Below, in pieces: positions 1 to 5,772 of a stretch of 10,250 nt of DNA. Source of the stretch: a bacterium (GTDB lineage Bacteria > Cyanobacteriota > Vampirovibrionia > Obscuribacterales > Obscuribacteraceae). The stretch's first letter is position 1, and the number at the start of each line of letters is the position of its first letter. The notes below the pieces were generated by a model that saw nothing but the letters and a program-made list of their open reading frames with translations, had not been told where the DNA came from and made no database searches. The translations under genes were made by a program, and so were the position numbers. Where the stretch lies: contig JAUIJG010000177.1 of assembly GCA_030431355.1 (NCBI GenBank), positions 1 to 10,250 on the forward strand. Direction: 5' to 3'.

Positions 1-835
1 TCTCTTTGTACTGAAGAAGCTTGTGAATGTCGAGACCTTTATCGTCGTAGATTCCGCCTTTGCTGTCCGATACGGCGATGACTTTGAATCCCATATTATG
101 AAGACCGCGGGCCACGGCTGAACCTACCAGACCGAAACCTTCAATTGCCACTGTTGGTTCATTGGTAGGCAGGTTGTGTTTCTTGACCACATTTCTGGTC
201 ACTAGAGAAACACCGTATCCGGTTGCCCGATGCGAAGACAGAGAACCGCCGATGGATTTTGGTTTGCCGGTGACTACCGACGGTACGGTATGTCCTTTGT
301 TGACACTGAAAGTGTCCAGCATCCAGGCCATTGTCTGGGAGTTCGTGTTTAAGTCAGGTCCCTGAACATCCTGGTTAGGCCCAATCATCTCAATAATTTC
401 GGAGCAATATCTTCTAGTTGCCCTCTCGAGTTCTCCGGAAGAAATCTCGTTGGGGTCCAATCTGATGCCGCCATGGGAGCCGCCGAAAGGCAGGTTCATG
501 AGGGCACATTTCCAGGTCATCAGCATGGCCATGGCTGCAACTTCTCCCATGGAGAGATCTGCGTTGAATCTGACCCCACCTTTGGCCGGTCCCATGGCCA
601 CGTCATGGTGTACACGGTAGCCGATGAATGAGCGGACAGACTCGTCATCCATGCGCACCGGTACTATTACCGTCATGGCTCTTTTGGGCTGTCGCAGCGG
701 CAGAAGCACATCTTCTTCCAGCTTCATCCACTGGGTCGCTTTGTCCATGAAGCGGAGTGACATCCGAAAATCGTCGGTTTCCCACTCATTGCCAAGGGGA
801 TCGAGGGTTTCCAGTTTGTTCGTTGCTGTTTCCAT
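1..835 (-). CDS. Glu/Leu/Phe/Val dehydrogenase family protein with altered active site (partial, 3' end outside window)
   Basis: This is the N-terminal 278 residues of a glutamate dehydrogenase family protein. Family enzymes interconvert glutamate and 2-oxoglutarate plus ammonium with NAD(P) in the cytoplasm. The family pattern is clear. MGPAKGGVRF (81-90) carries the substrate-binding Lys85, MTWKCALMNLPFGG (106-119) carries Lys109, and GPDLNT (159-164) carries the conserved Asp161. VTGKP (188-192) and IEGFGLVGSA (231-240) follow, the latter being the Rossmann glycine motif. The key oddity is GGSHGG (118-123): the family's catalytic Lys in GG(A/S/G)KGG is His121 here. The usual GR-x-EATGRGV segment also reads SSHRATGYGV. 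The family is about 420 residues, so roughly a third is missing off the left edge. The ATG at 835 gives a normal N-terminus but has no strong ribosome site. It lies downstream of, and on the same strand as, the formimidoyltransferase. The family is certain; the activity is doubtful and it could be a regulatory or non-catalytic paralogue. Confidence 0.93.
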   Translation of the reverse strand, partial: METATNKLETLDPLGNEWETDDFRMSLRFMDKATQWMKLEEDVLLPLRQPKRAMTVIVPVRMDDESVRSFIGYRVHHDVAMGPAKGGVRFNADLSMGEVAAMAMLMTWKCALMNLPFGGSHGGIRLDPNEISSGELERATRRYCSEIIEMIGPNQDVQGPDLNTNSQTMAWMLDTFSVNKGHTVPSVVTGKPKSIGGSLSSHRATGYGVSLVTRNVVKKHNLPTNEPTVAIEGFGLVGSAVARGLHNMGFKVIAVSDSKGGIYDDKGLDIHKLLQYKE

Positions 836-909
836 GTTCTAACCGCTCTATTGGGGATCTCTTAAGAGTCCGTGGTTTCCGATTAGTGAGCAATTGTACT
901 CTTCTTTTT

Positions 910-939
910 CTTATATAGTTTCTTTTCCTTGTTTTTTAA
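910..939 (-). promoter_or_regulatory. Candidate sigma70-type promoter for the dehydrogenase gene
   Basis: On the minus strand a TATAAG -10-like hexamer (915-910) lies 18 bases downstream of a TTAAAA -35-like hexamer (939-934), in an A-rich stretch between the formimidoyltransferase stop and the dehydrogenase start. The -10 matches the consensus at five of six positions and the -35 at four. This would leave a leader of about 70 bases. It is only a consensus match. The two genes could instead be transcribed together. Confidence 0.35.
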
Positions 940-947
940 TTCAGGAT

Positions 948-1922
948 TTATTTTTCCCTGTCTCGCATCAGGTTTTCCAGCCGGTACTCAATTACCTTAA
1001 GGTTCGGGTCAAATTGATAGTGGGCACTTAATCCGAGAAGTTCAATCTCCTTTTCCAGGGAATTGCGGCTACCTGGCGGCACAAGAGCTTCTTCCGGCAA
1101 AAGCCCGACCACTTCGCTCCCCCTGATTCTGATTCCCAAGTTGGAAGCCTCTTCCTTGACAGCATCGAAGACTGTTCTGAGGGGGGTGGTGTGATAGTCC
1201 AGAATATTGGTCGACACCTGGCAACAGCCGTATTCTTCTATGAGCCATCCCAGCGCTCGGACTGATTTGAGTTTCCCGGGCACTCTTCTTTTGATGCCTG
1301 TTCTAGTTCTTTTGAAAAATCCGCTCTCTCGGATATTTCTGGCAATCTCACGGGCTTTGCCCAGGTCGGTTGTATCCAGGCTTATGTTGTAAGCGACAAG
1401 AATTTGCCTCGCACCAATTACAGTGGCCCCGGAACGCTCATTAAACTGAACGGGTCCGTAATCCGGCTTGTCAACTCTGGTCTTTAGACTTTCGTATTGA
1501 CCCTGTCTGATTTCAGCCAAATTTCTGCGCGACTGCTCTCGAGCTGCTTCTCCGTAAAGATAGACCGGAATTCCAAGCTCTTCACCTACCTTTTGACCAA
1601 GTTCATTCGCCAGTTCGACGCATTCTTTCATGTCGGTGTCTTCCAGGGGGATAAAAGGGCAGACATCGGTAGCTCCAAGTCTTGGATGAACGCCCACATG
1701 GCTCCTCATGTCTATACGTTCGGAAGCTTTTTGTATTCCCTGGAAAACCGCTTTCAAAATAGAGTCGGAGGAGCCAGCCATGGTGACAACTGTTCTGTTT
1801 GCTCCAATTCCACGATCTACTCCCAGTATGTAGGTGCCGGAGACGGAACCCATGGCTTCCACAATCGCATTGATGGTCGCTTCATCTCTTCCTTCACTGA
1901 AATTTGGCACACACTCTATCAA
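948..1922 (-). CDS. ftcD: Glutamate formimidoyltransferase (stand-alone)
   Basis: This enzyme transfers the formimino group of N-formimino-L-glutamate to tetrahydrofolate, releasing glutamate. It is a late step of one histidine-degradation route and acts in the cytoplasm. The 324-residue product begins M(L)IECVPNFSEGRD, the family's typical N-terminus. It continues with GVDRGIGANRTVVTMAG (34-50) and SHVGVHPRLGATDVCPFIPL (74-93), whose His79 matches the catalytic His of the mammalian formiminotransferase domain. There is no cyclodeaminase domain, unlike the bifunctional animal enzyme. I chose the TTG at 1922. It sits 8 bases after a perfect AGGAGGT and places the start exactly where family members begin. 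The ATG at 2015 in the same frame adds 31 basic, non-homologous residues and overlaps the divergent kinase start. The dehydrogenase follows 112 bp downstream on the same strand, which suggests a shared role in glutamate release and use. Confidence 0.93.
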   Translation of the reverse strand: MIECVPNFSEGRDEATINAIVEAMGSVSGTYILGVDRGIGANRTVVTMAGSSDSILKAVFQGIQKASERIDMRSHVGVHPRLGATDVCPFIPLEDTDMKECVELANELGQKVGEELGIPVYLYGEAAREQSRRNLAEIRQGQYESLKTRVDKPDYGPVQFNERSGATVIGARQILVAYNISLDTTDLGKAREIARNIRESGFFKRTRTGIKRRVPGKLKSVRALGWLIEEYGCCQVSTNILDYHTTPLRTVFDAVKEEASNLGIRIRGSEVVGLLPEEALVPPGSRNSLEKEIELLGLSAHYQFDPNLKVIEYRLENLMRDREK

Positions 1923-1930
1923 AGGAATCG

Positions 1931-1937
1931 ACCTCCT
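1931..1937 (-). promoter_or_regulatory. Ribosome binding site that fixes the ftcD TTG start
   Basis: AGGAGGT on the minus strand, a full Shine-Dalgarno match, lies 8 bases upstream of the TTG at 1922-1920. It is the best ribosome site I see in the window, and it supports the TTG start over the ATG at 2015. Confidence 0.85.
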
Positions 1938-2014
1938 CTTTCTTGATAAATTCGACTCTTTTCTAAATCTACTCTTTCTGTCATAGTGGCAGATGGATCC
2001 GGCACTGAAATTCA

Positions 2015-4045
2015 ATGAGTGAGAATACCAGGAAGCGTATCTGTCCAGGCTGTGGATATATTTCAGTAGATGGCACTGCTATCTGCCCGAATGACTCTTT
2101 GGAACTCAAATTTATTCCCGACGATCCGTTTATCGGGAAGATAGTAGCAGATCGCTACAAAGTGCTCTCCCAACTGGGGAGTGGCGGCATGAGCGTGGTT
2201 TATAAAGCGCGGCACCAGTTCATGGAACGCTTTGTCGCCATCAAGATGTTGAGGACGGAGCTGGAAGAAGACTCTGATTCACTCAAGCGTCTTGAGATTG
2301 AATCAAAAGCCATAAGTGCTTTGAAACATCCCGGCATTGTTCCGGTGTACGATTTTGGCAAACTTGAGGATGGCACTCCATATCTGGTAATGGAGTTTCT
2401 AGAAGGAAAAGATCTCTCCCACCTTCTAAAGCAAAAAGCGCCGATGAACTTCAAAGAAGCCCTTCCCATATTCGTTTCCATTTGTGAGGCCTTATCCCAC
2501 GCCCATAAAAACGGAGTGATTCATCGCGATATTAAGCCGAGCAATATCATTCTGACCAGATCAAGAGACAAAGGTCCTGATGTGCCTGTGATTGTCGATT
2601 TCGGAATCGCCAAGATGCTTGATTTGCGAGGCGAGGAGCTCAACAAGCTAACGGCTACCGGGCAAGTTTTCGGCAGTCCTCTCTATATGAGCCCTGAACA
2701 ATGCAATGCCAAGAAGCCTGATGCCCGGTCGGATATCTACGCAGTTGGATGTGCTTTATATCAATCTTTGACCGGTGAGTTACCCATCAAGGGTAATACT
2801 CCATTTGATACTATGATAAAACACATCCAGGAGAGCCCCAAGTCCTTTCACGAAGTTCTTGCCGATAGCGATATTCCGACCAAAGTGGAGCTGTGTGTGT
2901 TCAAAGCGATGGAGAAAGATCCGGACCATCGCTTCCCCTCCATGGATGAATTTTCCCTGGCTCTATCCAACTGCCTGGAGGCGCCTTCCCAACCTGGGTC
3001 CTCATACAGAACCATGAAACTGGAGGGTGTCGAGGTTGAGCCCGTCGCTCCGGCTTCTTCCTCTCTTTCTTCGACTAACTCGGAGCCGGCTAAGAAAAGT
3101 GCGGAATTTGCCAAGTCTGGATTTACAGAAAAAGCAGCTGGCGAAAGCACCATTCAATCTTCAGGCGGAAGCACTATCGATAGTGGCAAATACGGAGCTG
3201 TCGCCATTATCTCTCTGTTACTGGTGGCAGGTGCCGTGACCATTATGAATATACTGCCCAAAGGTAATTCATCTTCTTCTGAAACTGCGCCCCGAACGGA
3301 GGTGAAAGTTACGAAAACCGTCGAAGAGCCGCCCCCAAAGACTGCAGTCCCGGTAACATCGTCGGTGGTTACACCAGAGCCCACATCCCATACGGCGGTC
3401 ACTCCCGCTGCCGTGTCAAGTACCCAGATGCTACCAATTGCCGATCCGGTTAAGGAACAAGTTGTTTCTGTTCAGCCCAGGCTGCCTTCACGTCCGGCGA
3501 TTCCTACTTCTGTCGGAGTCGCACCAGGAAGCAAGTCCTATGATAGTTTTGCCGTCGCCAGGATAGATCATTCGATGATCATTAACAAATGCGGGGCCGG
3601 CTGGAGGTTTCAAGAGTACCCGGAAAGCATGGTTCAGGAGCTAGTCGGACCGGACGCGCTTGCACGGGATGTTGATAAGAACGGCACTGTCTACTACTAT
3701 GAGTTTTTATACCGAGGACAAAATTTAGAACAGGTTAGCGATAGAGAGTTTGATAGTCTGCGCCGAAGAGTGGGGAGAGTGAAGGTAAAAAGGGTGATAA
3801 ACCAGGTGCTTCCGATCGATCAGAAATTTCCTTCCCACAAATTCAAAATGGACATTTTGGAGTACATGAATGTCCCTAATTCAAGCTCTATGGAAGAGAA
3901 AAATCCGCGCACCTATGTTATCTACTTCAACAGAAAAGACGCAGTGGGAGCACTACAGCTGGTGCCCAGTGCTGCTTCTGATAATTTGGAGGCGCGGACA
4001 TTGGCTCAATTACTAGGCTTGAATGCTTTGATTTTTGAAAACTAA
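2015..4045 (+). CDS. Transmembrane Ser/Thr protein kinase with N-terminal zinc ribbon and unknown extracytoplasmic C-terminal domain
   Basis: This is a Hanks-type (PknB-like) kinase that phosphorylates Ser/Thr on unknown targets. In the 676 residues, Cys10, Cys13 and Cys24 form a short zinc-ribbon-like knuckle (CPGCG...CPNDS). The kinase domain spans about 47-315. It has the glycine loop LGSGGMSVVY (54-63), the ATP-binding Lys77 in VAIK, the catalytic loop HRDIKPSN (170-177, Asp172), DFG (195-197) and GSPLYMSPE (220-228). All catalytic residues are present, so it should be active. A Ser-rich juxtamembrane stretch precedes one membrane helix at about 393-414. A Pro/Thr/Val-rich linker follows, then a folded-looking tail (about 507-676) that I do not recognise and that would lie outside the membrane. 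No PASTA, WD or TPR repeats are visible. The start ATG has only a weak ribosome site. The gene is divergent from ftcD and convergent with the M50-like gene, so it is probably transcribed alone. Confidence 0.95.
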   Translation: MSENTRKRICPGCGYISVDGTAICPNDSLELKFIPDDPFIGKIVADRYKVLSQLGSGGMSVVYKARHQFMERFVAIKMLRTELEEDSDSLKRLEIESKAISALKHPGIVPVYDFGKLEDGTPYLVMEFLEGKDLSHLLKQKAPMNFKEALPIFVSICEALSHAHKNGVIHRDIKPSNIILTRSRDKGPDVPVIVDFGIAKMLDLRGEELNKLTATGQVFGSPLYMSPEQCNAKKPDARSDIYAVGCALYQSLTGELPIKGNTPFDTMIKHIQESPKSFHEVLADSDIPTKVELCVFKAMEKDPDHRFPSMDEFSLALSNCLEAPSQPGSSYRTMKLEGVEVEPVAPASSSLSSTNSEPAKKSAEFAKSGFTEKAAGESTIQSSGGSTIDSGKYGAVAIISLLLVAGAVTIMNILPKGNSSSSETAPRTEVKVTKTVEEPPPKTAVPVTSSVVTPEPTSHTAVTPAAVSSTQMLPIADPVKEQVVSVQPRLPSRPAIPTSVGVAPGSKSYDSFAVARIDHSMIINKCGAGWRFQEYPESMVQELVGPDALARDVDKNGTVYYYEFLYRGQNLEQVSDREFDSLRRRVGRVKVKRVINQVLPIDQKFPSHKFKMDILEYMNVPNSSSMEEKNPRTYVIYFNRKDAVGALQLVPSAASDNLEARTLAQLLGLNALIFEN

Positions 4046-4074
4046 ATTTACTAATGCGCTAACGATCTAATGCT

Positions 4075-5022
4075 CTATCGCTGCTTTTCCGTCTTCTTAT
4101 GCATATATGAATACCAGAGGGTGGCTCCCAGAAGAGCAATGGATATGGCCGCCCAGAGAAGGCTCCAGAATATTGCCGGCATAAGATAAAGTTTTTGCAT
4201 AGTGGTGGCGTCACTAAAAACCCCGGTCGGAAAAATTGAAGCTCCGAGAACCATTCCTATTGATCTAAGGCTATCCAGGGCTGTATGGACGGCGATGAAT
4301 AGTAGGGCGAAGTTAGCCTGCTTTTCATTAAGTTTAAGTCCTGCCAAAATCGTGATTGTAGCCAGGGCTCCAGCCCAGATCATACTGGCTATTACCTGGA
4401 CGAACATCGATGATAAGAGTCCCGCTCCCATGAAAAACATGGCTCCGACAAGCGTGAACAAGCCCAGTCCGATAAGGGTAGGTTTGGCTAAATGTTTGTA
4501 TTGCCCTAAGAATATGAGGAAAGCTCCCACAACTGCGGTTCCTAGATAGCCTGCCTGGATATGTATGAAAGGAATTCCGCCGTGACAAAAGGTTAGTCCA
4601 CCGTGTCCCTGTCCATCTGAAACTATGGTCATGCCGCTCACCGAGCCACCGGTGAGAATGCAAGCGATGGCGTGGGACATTTCGTGCACCATGGTGGCAA
4701 ACTGGTTTAGAGGCGTGAAGAGAAATTCTGAGAAGGGCATTTTTGCCAGTACAACCGTTAGCAATACCACAATCCAGAAGAGAACATGGCGATTTCCATG
4801 ACCTCCTTTCTCAGTCTTTTCCTCGGAGTGAGGACCAGTCAATTTTCCTGAAGCTTTTTTCCTTTCGGCGGATTTATTACGAGCTTCCAGGGCTAGCTCC
4901 GCTTCCAACTCTTCCAGGCGTTTTCTGGCAGATAATTCCGGCAGCATACCTGATTCGGTGCCGGTCTTGATCTCGATCTCCTTTTCCCGAATAGACTCCT
5001 CTGGCTCCCTATCGCCGAACAT
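4075..5022 (-). CDS. M50-like integral membrane metallopeptidase (M50B-type)
   Basis: This is a 315-residue membrane protein. A charged, Glu/Lys/Arg-rich cytoplasmic N-terminus (1-78) contains a probable short coiled coil around 31-57 (RKRLEELEAELALEARNK). A hydrophobic helix follows at about 79-94, then the zinc-protease motif HEMSH (113-117: His113, Glu114, His117). Next comes a GG-V-G-x-T segment and AGYLGTAVVGAFLIF (157-171), then several more membrane helices to residue 305 and a basic tail. HExxH just before a GGxV turn and an AGYLG helix is the pattern of the M50B-like intramembrane peptidase family. Asp250 in HTALDS may be the third zinc ligand, but the usual LDG form is absent. The substrate is unknown; relatives of M50 cleave membrane-anchored regulators. 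The start is the first ATG, with AAGGAG 12 bases upstream, a longer gap than usual. Peptidase-like fold is likely; activity is inferred. Confidence 0.82.
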   Translation of the reverse strand: MFGDREPEESIREKEIEIKTGTESGMLPELSARKRLEELEAELALEARNKSAERKKASGKLTGPHSEEKTEKGGHGNRHVLFWIVVLLTVVLAKMPFSEFLFTPLNQFATMVHEMSHAIACILTGGSVSGMTIVSDGQGHGGLTFCHGGIPFIHIQAGYLGTAVVGAFLIFLGQYKHLAKPTLIGLGLFTLVGAMFFMGAGLLSSMFVQVIASMIWAGALATITILAGLKLNEKQANFALLFIAVHTALDSLRSIGMVLGASIFPTGVFSDATTMQKLYLMPAIFWSLLWAAISIALLGATLWYSYMHKKTEKQR

Positions 5023-5051
5023 TGAACTATCCTGCTCCTTTTAAAAGTTCA
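5023..5051 (-). promoter_or_regulatory. Possible leader hairpin around the M50-like gene's ribosome site
   Basis: In the mRNA, TGAACT (5051-5046) can pair with AGTTCA (5028-5023), a perfect 6-bp stem directly next to the start ATG. The AAGGAG ribosome site (5040-5035) falls in the 17-base loop. Such an arrangement could modulate translation, but a 6-bp A/T-rich stem is weak and may be chance. Confidence 0.25.
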
Positions 5052-5075
5052 TCTAACAACTGTATAGGAGATTAA

Positions 5076-5104
5076 CTTATTAGCAAAGAGGAATAACTAA
5101 TAAG
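5076..5104. repeat. 8-bp inverted repeat in the divergent promoter region
   Basis: CTTATTAG (5076-5083) and its exact reverse complement CTAATAAG (5097-5104) are separated by 13 bases. The half-site centres are therefore 21 bp apart, about two helical turns. It lies between the divergent M50-like gene and the methyltransferase gene, where a dimeric regulator could control both. No regulator family is indicated. The site is A/T-rich, so chance occurrence is possible. Confidence 0.4.
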
Positions 5105-5127
5105 AGTAAGCTCCGATAGTCTTTATT

Positions 5128-5772
5128 ATGCCAGCTTCCAAGAGACAGCCCCATATCGAGTTGCAGGGCCGCTATTTCAACCAGCGGGCGGATATGTTTT
5201 TGCGTCCGATTCCGCAGTCCATCCAGGAGCGTACCCGGGAGATAGTTAGAATGGCCGGGGTGTCAGCCAGGTCTAAGGTGCTGGATGTTGGTTCCGGAGT
5301 AGGTGTACTAATCGGTCACTTCCTCGAGATGGGGGTTGAGGAAAAGAATATTGTTGGTTGTGATCTCAGCGAAGAAATGATTGCCAGAGCTCAAGCCCGA
5401 TTTCCTGGCGTCTTTTTCTGGCAGGGTGATATCGTAGATCTGCCATCACCTTTGCCTGAGCAATTTCCTGGCCATTTTAAATTCTTTGACCGAGTATTTT
5501 TTAACGCCTGTTTTGGCAATATGTGGGATCAAAGACTCACTCTGGAAGCAAGTTTCCGCTTCCTGGGAATTGGAGGGCAGGTAATACTCAGTCACCCATT
5601 GGGCTCTCCTTTCGTGGAAGCGTTGAAACAAAGCGACCCGGATATAGTGCCCCACAGTTTGCCGGATTTTAAATTGCTCGAAACCTGGGCTCCGGAGATC
5701 GGGTATACGGTTCATCAGTTCGTGGATAGAAGTGACTTTTATTTTGTCGGTTTGGAGAAGGCTAATAAATGA
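5128..5772 (+). CDS. Class I SAM-dependent methyltransferase
   Basis: This 214-residue cytoplasmic protein has a Rossmann-type SAM-binding core. Motif I is VLDVGSGVGVLIG (51-63). The acidic ribose-binding residue is Asp79 in GCDLSEEM (77-84), followed by a UbiE-like helix (IARAQARFPG). Asp101 in QGDIVDLP (99-106) is in the usual adenine-contact position. VFFNACFGNMWD (123-134) is the motif IV region, and GGQVILSHP (149-157) resembles the post-motif strand of UbiE/COQ5-like enzymes. The substrate cannot be told; it could be a small molecule, lipid or protein. The ATG at 5128 has no clear ribosome site, and a slightly different start is possible. Its TGA overlaps the ATG of the next gene by 4 bases (ATGA), so the two are almost certainly co-transcribed and translationally coupled. 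It is divergent from the M50-like gene. Confidence 0.88.
   Translation: MPASKRQPHIELQGRYFNQRADMFLRPIPQSIQERTREIVRMAGVSARSKVLDVGSGVGVLIGHFLEMGVEEKNIVGCDLSEEMIARAQARFPGVFFWQGDIVDLPSPLPEQFPGHFKFFDRVFFNACFGNMWDQRLTLEASFRFLGIGGQVILSHPLGSPFVEALKQSDPDIVPHSLPDFKLLETWAPEIGYTVHQFVDRSDFYFVGLEKANK
5754..5761 (+). promoter_or_regulatory. Ribosome binding site inside the methyltransferase 3' end
   Basis: GGAGAAGG sits 7 bases before the ATG at 5769, within the last codons of the methyltransferase gene. It supports this start and translation coupled through the ATGA overlap. Confidence 0.7.

Noticed and set aside
859..868. Perfect 10-bp palindrome CTCTTAAGAG in the dehydrogenase leader
   Set aside because: It does not extend beyond 10 bp and such a palindrome is easily expected by chance. 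It is kept only as a note.
1497..1946. Plus-strand 149-codon open frame opposite ftcD
   Set aside because: It lies entirely within the well-supported ftcD coding region, has no recognisable features and would start without a ribosome site.
4046..4074. Possible bidirectional terminator between the convergent kinase and M50-like genes
   Set aside because: Only 29 bp, with no stable hairpin or T-run visible on either strand.
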